Below, in pieces: positions 27,957 to 36,230 of a stretch of 64,000 bases of DNA. Where the stretch lies: positions 1,798,001-1,862,000 of the forward strand of contig NZ_FSRK01000001.1 of the NCBI RefSeq assembly GCF_900141765.1, read 5' to 3'. The translations under genes and the position numbers were made by a program. The notes beneath the pieces are model-generated. The model was given only the letters and a program-made list of their open reading frames with translations, did not search any database and was not told the origin of the DNA. How positions within the stretch are numbered: the first letter of the stretch is position 1; every line of letters starts with the position of its first letter. The DNA comes from Epilithonimonas zeae. Lineage in GTDB: Bacteria > Bacteroidota > Bacteroidia > Flavobacteriales > Weeksellaceae.

Positions 27957-28439
27957 TCACTCAATAATCGGATAGCTAGCTCTTAATAAATTTGCTGATT
28001 TTCTTGTTTCATCACAATTCGTAAATTCTGGTTTTTCATTTATTCTTTGCAAACACTTCTTATTTTTATAGTAATAAATTGTTTCATAATCTAGTTTTTC
28101 AATTGAAGTTTCAGGATTACTTCTTATTGTAATTACTGCTTTAACAGGTTTTTCATTTTTATAATAAATATTCGTTTCATAATTATAATGTGCAAAGCTA
28201 CTTTCCTCAATCTTTTGAGTCGTTCTGTCATCTTTAGAAAATATTACTTTTCCACTAGTGACTATAATATCATTTTTACCATTGCCAATACCAGTTTGGA
28301 ATTCTGTGATTGATAGGTTTTTATTCGAATCAAAATTAGCACAAAGCAAATCTATTTTTGAAATATATTCATTTTTACTTACACACGAAATGGTAAAAAG
28401 AAATAATATTAGTACGAGAGGCGATAACCTTTTTTTCAT
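27957..28439 (-). CDS. Lipoprotein of unknown function
   Basis: 160 residues. SPII signal with lipobox TISC (Cys19). The mature part is rich in Tyr/Lys/Asn beta-strand-like segments (YNYETNIYYKNEKPVKAVITI, with YETIYYYKNKKCL later) and has two Cys residues near the C-terminus. No family recognised. It may be cotranscribed with the gene at 28457, 17 bases upstream on the same strand. Confidence 0.7.
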   Translation of the reverse strand: MKKRLSPLVLILFLFTISCVSKNEYISKIDLLCANFDSNKNLSITEFQTGIGNGKNDIIVTSGKVIFSKDDRTTQKIEESSFAHYNYETNIYYKNEKPVKAVITIRSNPETSIEKLDYETIYYYKNKKCLQRINEKPEFTNCDETRKSANLLRASYPIIE

Positions 28440-28456
28440 TATAATTATTTGAAGTG

Positions 28457-29017
28457 CTAATTTAAAATTTCTCCATCAAAATCAATCATATAACTTGTCC
28501 CAGTAAAATCTTTCAAAACAATATGATTATCATTAAGCTGAAAAGAATCTTCTTCATCCAAAGAAACAAAAATGTCAGCACCACCAAATTGCCAAATAAT
28601 ATTTCCAAAACTATCAATTCTTGAAATTTCCAACTCACCGTGGACAACAAAATCATTTTCAATCCTGAATATTTTAAAACAAGTTGCCATATCTAATTTC
28701 TTGACCCAATTCAGTTTCAAATCTAATATTGAAATAGAAAAAACAGAATCAGAACAACAGACAAGAAGATTATCATCATCTAAAATAGAAGAATTTTCAT
28801 TAATACTTGTTCCGCCACCAGAGCCGATAATCAAACAATTATTAATTTCTTCATCCTTCTCAATTAATTTTATGCCGTGCTTTGAACTTGGATATCTCTC
28901 AGCATCCTCTCCAAAATAGATATTCTTGTAAACATTCAAATTATCATTTGAATTGAGAGAAAATGTTGAATCATTGAAAACTTCAATCGTCAAATTATTA
29001 TACAAATATCTGTTCAT
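28457..29017 (-). CDS. Hypothetical cytoplasmic protein
   Basis: 186 residues from the ATG at 29017; the apparent TTG start at 29023 is unnecessary. No signal peptide. Repeated short strands (DNLLVCCSDSVFSISILDL, NDFVVHGELEISRIDSFGNIIWQFGG) suggest a small beta-propeller-like or all-beta protein, a shape-based guess. It starts 9 bases after the DUF763 stop and probably shares its transcript. Confidence 0.65.
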   Translation of the reverse strand: MNRYLYNNLTIEVFNDSTFSLNSNDNLNVYKNIYFGEDAERYPSSKHGIKLIEKDEEINNCLIIGSGGGTSINENSSILDDDNLLVCCSDSVFSISILDLKLNWVKKLDMATCFKIFRIENDFVVHGELEISRIDSFGNIIWQFGGADIFVSLDEEDSFQLNDNHIVLKDFTGTSYMIDFDGEILN

Positions 29018-29026
29018 AATCAAATT

Positions 29027-30235
29027 TTAAAACAAACTCAACTGAATACCACCACTCTTCCCTGGCTTCGCATCACCAAAAACCGTTTTCCCGCCAAATC
29101 GCCAAGAGTTTTGTCGCTCCTCTTCTATCACTTCTTCAAGGTTAAAATCCGGCGTAAAGTTCGCTTCCGTTCTCAAAGCAATCTCGTGAAGTTTCTTGAT
29201 GGCTTGGCTTTTATCGGTATTCCCCAACTTAGATTTCTCGATGCCGGTTCTTAGGATAGAAATGGTTTCGTCGTAGGTTTTGGTAGGCACAGGAAACGGA
29301 TGACCGTCTTTCCCGCCGTGCGCAAAAGAAAACCGCGCTGGGTCTGTAAATCTCGACGGCGCCCCGTGAATCACCTCACTCACAAGCGCCAGAGACTGCA
29401 TCGTTCTGGGGCCAACGCCTTTCAGCATCAGCAATTCCTCAAAATTCTCAGGCTGATTTTCCCTCGCCAACCAAAGAATATTTCCCAGCTTTTTCATATC
29501 CACATCACTGGCCAAAACCTCGTGATGCGCCGGCAAAATCAAGCGTTGGAAATCCTGCATCCATTTCTCAGAATCGGTTTTCGTGATGTCCACAATGCCG
29601 TTTCTGCTTTGTTCCGCCTGAGCAGAAGTCAGATTAAGAATATTGCCACGATTCACACCGGAAATCCCCGTGTGAGGCTCATTCACAAAAGAACTGACAT
29701 TCTCAGAAAGCCAGTGGTAACGCCTCGCAGTGCCGTCGGAATCGTGCATCCCTTGCTGAACAACCGCCCAATTCCCTTGGTCTGATAAAATAAAATTATG
29801 AAGATAAAGCTGATAACCATCTTGGATAGCCGTGTTATCAACCTTCGCAGACAACTTACTGCAACGCACCAACTCATTCCCGTCAAGTCCGGTTGAATCT
29901 GCAATTTTCAGAAGTTCATTCGGTGTATCTTTGGAGAATTTTCCTTTTCCGCCAGCAATGTAGATTCCCAGCGATTTGGAATGCGGGTTGATGGAACGTT
30001 TCAAAGCGCCCATCACAGATGTTGTGATGCCGGACGAATGCCAGTCCATTCCCATCACCGCCCCAAAACTCTGAAACCAAAATGGGTCTGCCAGCCTTCT
30101 CAGAACTTCATCTTTACCATAATCGGCAAGAATCACTTCCACAATCGCCAGCCCAAGTGTGGACATACGTTCATAAAGCCAAGGCGGAACCTGACCGTAA
30201 TGTAAAGGCAAATCTGCAGTTCCCGAACGTTTCAT
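29027..30235 (-). CDS. DUF763 protein with helix-hairpin-helix motif and clamp-binding-like C-terminus
   Basis: 402 residues matching DUF763 (opening KRSGTADLPLHYGQVPPWLYERM; IYIAGGKGKFSKDTP; FHVPxxHH-like PAHHEVLASD). Around residues 270-295, LLMLKGVGPRTMQSLALVSEVIHG looks like the HhH motif of DNA glycosylases. The last five residues are QLSLF, matching the consensus peptide that binds the bacterial sliding clamp. Together these suggest a DNA-repair or replication-linked role, which is inference. The gene is visibly richer in GC than its neighbours (28 of 60 in 29401-29460), which may mean transfer. Confidence 0.85.
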   Translation of the reverse strand: MKRSGTADLPLHYGQVPPWLYERMSTLGLAIVEVILADYGKDEVLRRLADPFWFQSFGAVMGMDWHSSGITTSVMGALKRSINPHSKSLGIYIAGGKGKFSKDTPNELLKIADSTGLDGNELVRCSKLSAKVDNTAIQDGYQLYLHNFILSDQGNWAVVQQGMHDSDGTARRYHWLSENVSSFVNEPHTGISGVNRGNILNLTSAQAEQSRNGIVDITKTDSEKWMQDFQRLILPAHHEVLASDVDMKKLGNILWLARENQPENFEELLMLKGVGPRTMQSLALVSEVIHGAPSRFTDPARFSFAHGGKDGHPFPVPTKTYDETISILRTGIEKSKLGNTDKSQAIKKLHEIALRTEANFTPDFNLEEVIEEERQNSWRFGGKTVFGDAKPGKSGGIQLSLF

Positions 30236-30244
30236 TTTTTATTT

Positions 30245-30356
30245 TTTAATCGCAAAGGCGCAAATTTCATTTAGCAATTCAACTTTTTCAAGGCGCAAAA
30301 CTTTGCGACTTTTATAACATTATGATTTAAAATCCTTGCGCCTTTGCGAGAAATTA
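30245..30356. repeat. Gene-less inverted-arm element (CGCAAAG type)
   Basis: CGCAAAGGCGCAA (30251-30263) and its exact reverse complement (30336-30348) enclose a second near-palindrome at 30290-30311. The words match those flanking the GxxExxY gene at 19.5-20.1 kb, but no gene is present inside. The element fills the gap between the ArsC-like and DUF763 genes. Confidence 0.7.
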
Positions 30357-30707
30357 TTACTTCTCAAAAAAAGCATTCAGACTTTCAAGATTCTTTTTAT
30401 CACTTCCTGCAAAAACTTCATTATCTGTGATGAAAACCGGACGTTTCAAAAAACTGTAATGGTCAAGAATCAACTTCTTAAAATCCTTTTCTTTTAAAGT
30501 ACTGACATCAATTCCTCTTTCCTTGATTTGTGTCGATTTTTTACTGAAAAGCGCTTCGTAAGATTTCGTTTTCTCATACATCTCTTCCAGTTCTGCTTCG
30601 GTTATCGGTTGGGCTTTTATTTCTCTCAATTCCCAATTGGAAAGATCAAGAGGCGTCATTATTTTCTTGTTGGTTCCACAGGTTTTGAGATAGAATACTT
30701 TTTTCAT
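30357..30707 (-). CDS. ArsC/Spx-family reductase-like protein
   Basis: 116 residues. The N-terminal thioredoxin-like start YLKTCGTNKK has a single Cys10, and the conserved FLKRPVFITDNE segment is present. This is the ArsC/Spx/YffB fold. With no arsenic genes nearby the arsenate reductase role is unproven; many such Bacteroidetes proteins are annotated only as arsenate-reductase-like. Upstream of the CGCAAAG element and the DUF763 gene on the same strand. Confidence 0.85.
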   Translation of the reverse strand: MKKVFYLKTCGTNKKIMTPLDLSNWELREIKAQPITEAELEEMYEKTKSYEALFSKKSTQIKERGIDVSTLKEKDFKKLILDHYSFLKRPVFITDNEVFAGSDKKNLESLNAFFEK

Positions 30708-30815
30708 TTTTATTAAAGTCAGGAGATTTAAAATAGAATTTGAGAATTACAAATTTAGTACAAATGTCAAAGGAATAAAACATAAATATTGAAGTTATAA
30801 TCTAAAATTCTTCCC

Positions 30816-30823
30816 TATTTTTG
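30816..30823 (+). promoter_or_regulatory. TAnnTTTG -7 element of the thioesterase gene
   Basis: TATTTTTG. Its last three bases are the TTG that would be the start codon of an extended frame. The real start is therefore the ATG at 30842, 18 bases downstream. Confidence 0.55.
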
Positions 30824-30841
30824 ATACATAATAAGAATAGA

Positions 30842-31309
30842 ATGGAAAACAAACCAGTCACGTTTCAGTTTATTTCTGAACCAACGGACGTTAATTTTGG
30901 AGGCAATGTTCACGGCGGAAGTGTGATGAAATGGATAGATCAAGTGGGTTACGCCTGCGCCAGTAATTGGTCGGGAACTTATTGTGTAACAGTTTATGTC
31001 GGCGGAATCCGATTTTATCAACCTATCAAAATTGGGGAAATTGTCAAATTGGAATCGCACGTCATTTTCACAGGAAGCACAAGTATGCATATTGCTATTG
31101 ATGTGTTTTCCAGAAACGTAAAGGAGAAAAAATTCGAAAAGAAAACGCATTGCATTATTGTTTTTGTAGCGGTTGATGAAAACGGAAAAGCAATGCAAGT
31201 TCCAAAATGGAAACCAACTACAGAAAAGCAAATTCAGCTGGAACAATACGCGAAAAAACTAATGAACCTGAGAAAAGATATCGAAGATGAGATGAAACCA
31301 TTTTTATGA
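30842..31309 (+). CDS. Acyl-CoA thioesterase, hotdog fold
   Basis: 155 residues. The acyl-CoA hydrolase pattern (NFGGNVHGGSVMKWIDQVGYACA; GGIRFYQPIKIGEIVKLES; GSTSMHIAIDV) places it with YciA/BACH-like thioesterases. Hydrolyses acyl-CoA to free acid and CoA, cytoplasmic. ATG chosen because the upstream TTG is part of the promoter. Single gene, no clear terminator. Confidence 0.9.
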   Translation: MENKPVTFQFISEPTDVNFGGNVHGGSVMKWIDQVGYACASNWSGTYCVTVYVGGIRFYQPIKIGEIVKLESHVIFTGSTSMHIAIDVFSRNVKEKKFEKKTHCIIVFVAVDENGKAMQVPKWKPTTEKQIQLEQYAKKLMNLRKDIEDEMKPFL

Positions 31310-31411
31310 ATTGATAATTTAAACGATTTATATTTAAGAATCAACAATTCATAATAATTATAAATTAAATAAAATTAATGATTTGATTGATTTTATAAAC
31401 TTAATAACACT

Positions 31412-31419
31412 TAATTTTG
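31412..31419 (+). promoter_or_regulatory. TAnnTTTG -7 element
   Basis: TAATTTTG, 27 bases before the TTG start of the T9SS protein gene. Confidence 0.5.
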
Positions 31420-31446
31420 TTCTGAAAAATTAAAAAAGTATTCAAA

Positions 31447-32997
31447 TTGAACAAAAAAATTATCAGTTTATTAGCCTTATCATTAGTGGTTAATATCAAT
31501 GCGCAGGTTTTCAATGCAGGTTTCGAAAACAATAACGGCACACCGCTGTCTCAATTCAAAACAATCAATGCAGATGGATTAACAGTACCGGAATGGGGAC
31601 AAGTACAGGAATTCAACACAGAAGCCTGGATTCAGTTTTATGACGGTTATGATAACAAAATAGCTTTTAGTACATCTTATTATTCTCCGGAAGGTCAGGC
31701 AAATGATTGGTTGATTACACCAGCAATTACAATTCCTTCTGAAGGAACACCCACACTTTACTGGAAAGGAAAATCGTATGATTTTGAATATACAGACTCC
31801 TACGCTGTAAAAGTTTCTGCAACCAATGACAGCCCGGAATCTTTCACAACACTGACTCAGATTGATGCCGAGCAACCGTTTGACTACGCATCGCATACGT
31901 TAGACTTATCCGATTATAAAGGAAAAACCATCTATTTGGCTTTCGTAAATAACACAAACAGCGGAACATATTTGGCTTTGGACGATTTGTATATCAGTCA
32001 ATCTGCTGATTGTGTTATGCCTTCATTGGATGGATTTTCAGTTTCTGAGCTTAAACCAAATTCCGTAAAAATAGATTGGTCATCAACCAGCGGAATTAAC
32101 AATTATGATGCAGGTTTAACGACATTCAATACATATGTATCTTCAAAAGGAATCACTTCTGCTACAACTAAAAGTTTTGATAATCTACAAGCTGGAAAAA
32201 GATACCAATTCTTCCTGAAAAATGCAGATTGCGGTTCTGGCTGGGCTGGGCCAAAATCAATCTGGACACCAACAGAATTGCCTTACTCTTATGATTTCGA
32301 AAAAACAGTTGAGAACTTTGGCGAATATGACTCAGACGGTTGGGCCTCTAACACTTGGTTGATGGGAGAAAATGAAGCTGTTGCTCAAAACGGAAGTGGT
32401 TACGCTTATAACAACACCAGTACTTCTGCAACCGCAAAGAATGATTGGCTTTTTTCTTATCCAATCTATCTAAAAAACGGAGAAACAGTTACTGCAAAAT
32501 ATTACACATCCATTGGAAATGAATCTGCAGAACCAGCAACTTTGAAAGTTGCTATTGCTAGCGCTCAAAACAAAGACAGCATCATCCAAAATCTATCTAC
32601 TCAAACTGTGTCTCAACAAACTTATACAGAACACACTGTGAGTTATACAGCAACAGCTGACCAAGTTTATTATTTCGGATTTGGGAATACAACAGCTCAA
32701 GTTACAACGACAACTGCTTTGAGACTTGATAATATCAGTTTCTCAAAAAGTAATCTGGCGGTTAGTGATGTCAATAAAACCAACATTAAGGTTTATCCAA
32801 ATCCAGTGGTTGACCAGTTGAATATCAAGACAGACGAGACAATTAAATCTGTTCAGGTTTATTCTTTAGATGGAAAATTGCTTAAAACCATCAACGGAAA
32901 TACAACCACAGTTGATTTTAAAAATTACCCAAAAGGTTCTTATTTGGTTAAGATTGAGACCAATAAATCAACGACTTCTCAAAAAGTTATAAAATAA
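31447..32997 (+). CDS. T9SS-secreted protein with choice-of-anchor J and FN3-like domains
   Basis: 516 residues beginning with a TTG codon; no ATG is available before the signal peptide (MNKKIISLLALSLVVNINAQ). The first domain is jelly-roll/choice-of-anchor J-like (ANDWLITPAITI, LYWKGKSYD, YLAFVNNTNSGTYLALDDLYI). An FN3-like segment and a second jelly-roll-like region follow. The last 75 residues are a type A T9SS sorting domain (VYPNPVVDQLNIK, VQVYSLDGKLLKTI, KGSYLVKIET). Exported to the cell surface or medium; function unknown. Confidence 0.87.
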   Translation: MNKKIISLLALSLVVNINAQVFNAGFENNNGTPLSQFKTINADGLTVPEWGQVQEFNTEAWIQFYDGYDNKIAFSTSYYSPEGQANDWLITPAITIPSEGTPTLYWKGKSYDFEYTDSYAVKVSATNDSPESFTTLTQIDAEQPFDYASHTLDLSDYKGKTIYLAFVNNTNSGTYLALDDLYISQSADCVMPSLDGFSVSELKPNSVKIDWSSTSGINNYDAGLTTFNTYVSSKGITSATTKSFDNLQAGKRYQFFLKNADCGSGWAGPKSIWTPTELPYSYDFEKTVENFGEYDSDGWASNTWLMGENEAVAQNGSGYAYNNTSTSATAKNDWLFSYPIYLKNGETVTAKYYTSIGNESAEPATLKVAIASAQNKDSIIQNLSTQTVSQQTYTEHTVSYTATADQVYYFGFGNTTAQVTTTTALRLDNISFSKSNLAVSDVNKTNIKVYPNPVVDQLNIKTDETIKSVQVYSLDGKLLKTINGNTTTVDFKNYPKGSYLVKIETNKSTTSQKVIK

Positions 32998-33011
32998 TTT
33001 TTTAAAAATAG

Positions 33012-33041
33012 TTGCAGAATTAAAAATCATTTCTAAATTTG
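33012..33041 (+). promoter_or_regulatory. Promoter of the trp operon leader
   Basis: TTG at 33012-33014, 19 bases, then TAAATTTG at 33034-33041. This matches the Bacteroidetes -33/-7 arrangement. The predicted transcript would begin near 33047, making the ATG at 33056 the usable start of the leader peptide. Confidence 0.6.
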
Positions 33042-33055
33042 TTCCAATGAAAACA

Positions 33056-33124
33056 ATGAACACAAAAAACTGGTGGTGGCTTTCAAACTCTTTGTCGGGT
33101 CTGAAAGGATTATCGGTGTTCTAA
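33056..33124 (+). CDS. trpL: trp operon leader peptide with three consecutive Trp codons
   Basis: 22 codons (25 if the in-frame ATG at 33047 is used): MNTKNWWWLSNS and ten further residues. TGG TGG TGG lies at 33071-33079, just before a terminator and the trpE gene. Ribosome stalling at these codons when Trp-tRNA is scarce would prevent terminator formation, the classic attenuation mechanism. The peptide continues well past the Trp codons, through a CTTTCA/TGAAAG hairpin (33080-33107). Confidence 0.85.
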   Translation: MNTKNWWWLSNSLSGLKGLSVF

Positions 33125-33155
33125 AATTCTGAACTAACTATAACTCAATCATAAT

Positions 33156-33187
33156 AGACTTTGACAAATTTTGTTGAAGTCTTTTTT
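33156..33187 (+). terminator. Attenuator terminator of the trp operon
   Basis: AGACTTTGACAAA (33156-33168) pairs with TTTGTTGAAGTCT (33170-33182) through standard and two wobble pairs, followed by TTTTT. It lies between the Trp-rich leader and trpE. Confidence 0.8.
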
Positions 33188-33236
33188 ATTTTAAGGCTTC
33201 GATAAGTTTTAATAAAAATAATTTAAAATTGAAACG

Positions 33237-34676
33237 ATGAGCAACCATCAACAATCAACTATCAACCATCAACCAATTTACATAAAAACCTCTGTTAAAT
33301 CCCGATTAGCAGATCTTTACACGCCGATTGGAATTTACCTTCGTCTTCGTGACCAGTTTCGTGACACGATTCTTCTGGAAAGCGCAGGAAATCAGAATTC
33401 TGAAAATTCGTTTTCGTTTATTTGTGTCAATGCGATTGCAGGAATAGAAATTCGAAATTATAACGAAGCTGAATTGAAATTTCCGCTTGAAAATCCTCAG
33501 AAAATCGATTTAGAAAATGAGAAATTATCTGATTTGATGCAGGAATTCTCCAATTGTTTCAAATGTGAAAAACCAAACCACGAGATTGGAAAACAAGCGC
33601 AAGGATTTTTCGGATATACGAGTTATGATGCGATTCCATTTTTTGAGAATATCAAATTCAAGGAACAATCGGAGGAAAATAAAATTCCATTGATGCGTTA
33701 TCGCCTTTATCAATACGTGATTGCAATCAATCACCACAATGATGAGATGTTCCTGATCGAGAACAAAATCAACGGTTTAAAATCAGAGCTTTCTACACTT
33801 GAGAGTATCATTAATCAAAAAAATGCACCGGTTTTTCCTTTCGAAATTACCTCAGAAGAAACTTCGAATTTAAAAGATGAAGAGTTTTTGGAATCTGTAG
33901 AATTTGCGAAGAAACATTGTTTCCGTGGCGACGTTTTCCAATTGGTTTTGAGCAGAAGATTTGAACAGAAATTTCAAGGTGACGAGTTCAATGTTTATCG
34001 TGCTTTACGAAATATCAATCCTTCTCCTTATCTATTCTTCTTCGATTATGGCGATTACAAATTAATGGGCTCAAGTCCGGAAAGTCAGTTGATTATCAAA
34101 AACGGAAAAGCCATTATTCATCCAATTGCAGGAACTTTCAAAAGAACAGGAAACATTGAAAAAGATTTAGAATCTGCGGAAGAACTCAAAAAAGACCCGA
34201 AAGAAAATGCGGAACATACGATGCTGGTAGATTTGGCAAGAAATGATTTGAGTATTCACGGAAAAAACACAACGGTTTCCAAACTGAAAGAAATCCATTT
34301 TTTCTCGCACGTGATTCATATGGTTTCTGAGGTTATAACTGATGTCAAAGAAGACCAAAATCCTTACGAAATGATTGCAACTACTTTCCCACAAGGAACT
34401 TTGAGCGGCGCTCCAAAATACCGTGCAATGCAGTTAATTGATGAACACGAGAAAACTTCCAGAAGTTATTACGCGGGTTGTATCGGGTTTGTTGGATTTG
34501 ACGGAAGTTGTAATCAAGCGATTATGATAAGAACTTTTTTAAGTAAAAACAACACTTTATTTTACCAAGCCGGCGCTGGAATTACCGCAAAATCTATTGC
34601 GGAAAATGAACTTCAGGAAGTTAATAACAAATTAGGCGCTTTGAAAAAAGCCATTTTAAAAGCAGAGAAATTATGA
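33237..34676 (+). CDS. trpE: Anthranilate synthase component I
   Basis: 479 residues. Chorismate-binding enzyme signatures: FRGDVFQLVLSRRF, PSPYLFFFDYGDYKLMGSSPE, HPIAGTFKRTG, TFPQGTLSGAPKYRAMQLID and YYAGCIGFVGFDG. Makes anthranilate from chorismate with TrpG. The N-terminus is odd: residues 3-13 (NHQQSTINHQP) are encoded by four to five units of a heptamer ACnATCA that is not part of the family. The ATG at 33237 is assumed. The stop overlaps trpG by four bases. Confidence 0.95.
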   Translation: MSNHQQSTINHQPIYIKTSVKSRLADLYTPIGIYLRLRDQFRDTILLESAGNQNSENSFSFICVNAIAGIEIRNYNEAELKFPLENPQKIDLENEKLSDLMQEFSNCFKCEKPNHEIGKQAQGFFGYTSYDAIPFFENIKFKEQSEENKIPLMRYRLYQYVIAINHHNDEMFLIENKINGLKSELSTLESIINQKNAPVFPFEITSEETSNLKDEEFLESVEFAKKHCFRGDVFQLVLSRRFEQKFQGDEFNVYRALRNINPSPYLFFFDYGDYKLMGSSPESQLIIKNGKAIIHPIAGTFKRTGNIEKDLESAEELKKDPKENAEHTMLVDLARNDLSIHGKNTTVSKLKEIHFFSHVIHMVSEVITDVKEDQNPYEMIATTFPQGTLSGAPKYRAMQLIDEHEKTSRSYYAGCIGFVGFDGSCNQAIMIRTFLSKNNTLFYQAGAGITAKSIAENELQEVNNKLGALKKAILKAEKL

Positions 34677-35239
34677 AAATCTTAGTCTTCGATAATTATG
34701 ACAGTTTTACTTACAATTTGGTTCAAATCATCGAGCAGATTGTGGATGAAAAAGTAGATGTTTACAGAAATGACCAAATCCCATTGGAAGACATTGAGAA
34801 ATATGACAAAATCATTCTTTCCCCAGGTCCTGGAATTCCCGAAGAAGCAGGGATTTTATTAGATGTGATAAAAAAATATGCCCCTACAAAATCTATTTTC
34901 GGAGTTTGTTTGGGACAACAAGCCATTGCGGAGGCTTTCGGTGGAAGTTTGATTAATTTGTCTGAAATCTATCACGGTGTTGCAACTGAAGCAACTCAAA
35001 CTAATGAACATAAGATTTTCAATAATTTACCGGAAACTTTGGAAGTTGGTCGCTATCACTCTTGGGCAGTCAATCCTGATGATTTCCCTACCGAATTAGA
35101 AATCACAAGCGTTGACAAAAACGGAATGATTATGAGTTTAAAACATAAATCGTACGATGTTCACGCGGTTCAGTATCATCCGGAAAGTATTCTGACTCCG
35201 AATGGAAAACAAATCTTAGAGAACTTTTTACAAAATTAA
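34673..35239 (+). CDS. trpG: Anthranilate synthase component II (glutamine amidotransferase)
   Basis: 188 residues. Class I amidotransferase: Cys in FGVCLGQQAIAE, with HAVQYHPES carrying the His-Glu pair. Supplies ammonia to TrpE. ATGA overlap with trpE, and one base before trpD, so tightly coupled. Such subunits can also serve para-aminobenzoate synthesis; the operon points to Trp. Confidence 0.95.
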   Translation: MKILVFDNYDSFTYNLVQIIEQIVDEKVDVYRNDQIPLEDIEKYDKIILSPGPGIPEEAGILLDVIKKYAPTKSIFGVCLGQQAIAEAFGGSLINLSEIYHGVATEATQTNEHKIFNNLPETLEVGRYHSWAVNPDDFPTELEITSVDKNGMIMSLKHKSYDVHAVQYHPESILTPNGKQILENFLQN

Positions 35240-35240
35240 A

Positions 35241-36230
35241 ATGAAAGAAATCCTACAATACCTTTTCAATCACCAGACTTTGACAAAAGCCGAAGCCAAA
35301 GCGATTCTGATTGAAATTTCACAAAATAAATTCAACGAAAGTGAAGTCATTTCTTTCATCACGGTATTTCTGATGCGGACAATTACCCTGGAAGAACTCG
35401 AAGGTTTCCGAGAAGCATTGCTACAATTGGCAAAACCTGTCGATTTAGGAACCAAAGATTTGGTTGACATCGTTGGGACTGGCGGAGACGGAAAAAACAC
35501 GTTTAACATTTCGACTTTAGCGAGTTTCATCGTTGCAGGAACTGGGCAAAAAGTAGCTAAGCAAGGCAATTATGGAGCTTCTTCTATTTCTGGTTCCTCT
35601 AATGTTTTGGAAGAACTGGGTTATAAATTCAAGGATAATTCCGAGGATTTGAAAACCGATCTGGAAAAAGGAAATATCTGTTTTCTACACGCACCGCTGT
35701 TTCATCCCGCTTTGAAATCCGTTGCACCTCTCAGAAAACAGCTTGGTCTGAAAACTTTTTTCAATATTTTGGGACCGTTGGTGAATCCTGCACGTCCCGA
35801 TTTCACGATGATTGGTGTTGCAAATCTGGAAATTGCAAGAGTTTATCAATATCTTTTACAAAAGCAGAAAAGCGAGTTTATGTTGGTTCACGCTTTGGAT
35901 GGTTACGACGAAATTTCTTTGACAGGCGATACAAAAATCTTTAGTAAAATTGGAGAAAAAATCTATTCCGCAGAAGATTTGAAATTCAAAAATATATCTC
36001 CTGAAAGTATTTTCGGAGGTGAAACTAAAGAAGATGCAGCGAAATTATTTATCAATATTTTGGAAGGTAATGGAACCGAAGAACAAAATTCAGTAGTTCT
36101 TGCCAATGCCTCTATTGCTTTGGAAAATACTGGAAAATATGGGAATTATGACGATTGTATGACTTTAGCAAAAGAAAGTTTGGAAAGTGGAAAAGCATTG
36201 AAATCGCTTCGCTCAATTATTAATGATTAA
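35241..36230 (+). CDS. trpD: Anthranilate phosphoribosyltransferase
   Basis: 329 residues with GTGGDGKNTFNISTLASF, KQGNYGASSISGSSNVLEELG and FFNILGPLVNPARP, the standard PRPP- and anthranilate-binding stretches. Second step of Trp synthesis. Its last four codons lie inside the left arm of an AT-rich inverted-word segment that fills the trpD-trpC gap. Confidence 0.95.
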   Translation: MKEILQYLFNHQTLTKAEAKAILIEISQNKFNESEVISFITVFLMRTITLEELEGFREALLQLAKPVDLGTKDLVDIVGTGGDGKNTFNISTLASFIVAGTGQKVAKQGNYGASSISGSSNVLEELGYKFKDNSEDLKTDLEKGNICFLHAPLFHPALKSVAPLRKQLGLKTFFNILGPLVNPARPDFTMIGVANLEIARVYQYLLQKQKSEFMLVHALDGYDEISLTGDTKIFSKIGEKIYSAEDLKFKNISPESIFGGETKEDAAKLFINILEGNGTEEQNSVVLANASIALENTGKYGNYDDCMTLAKESLESGKALKSLRSIIND

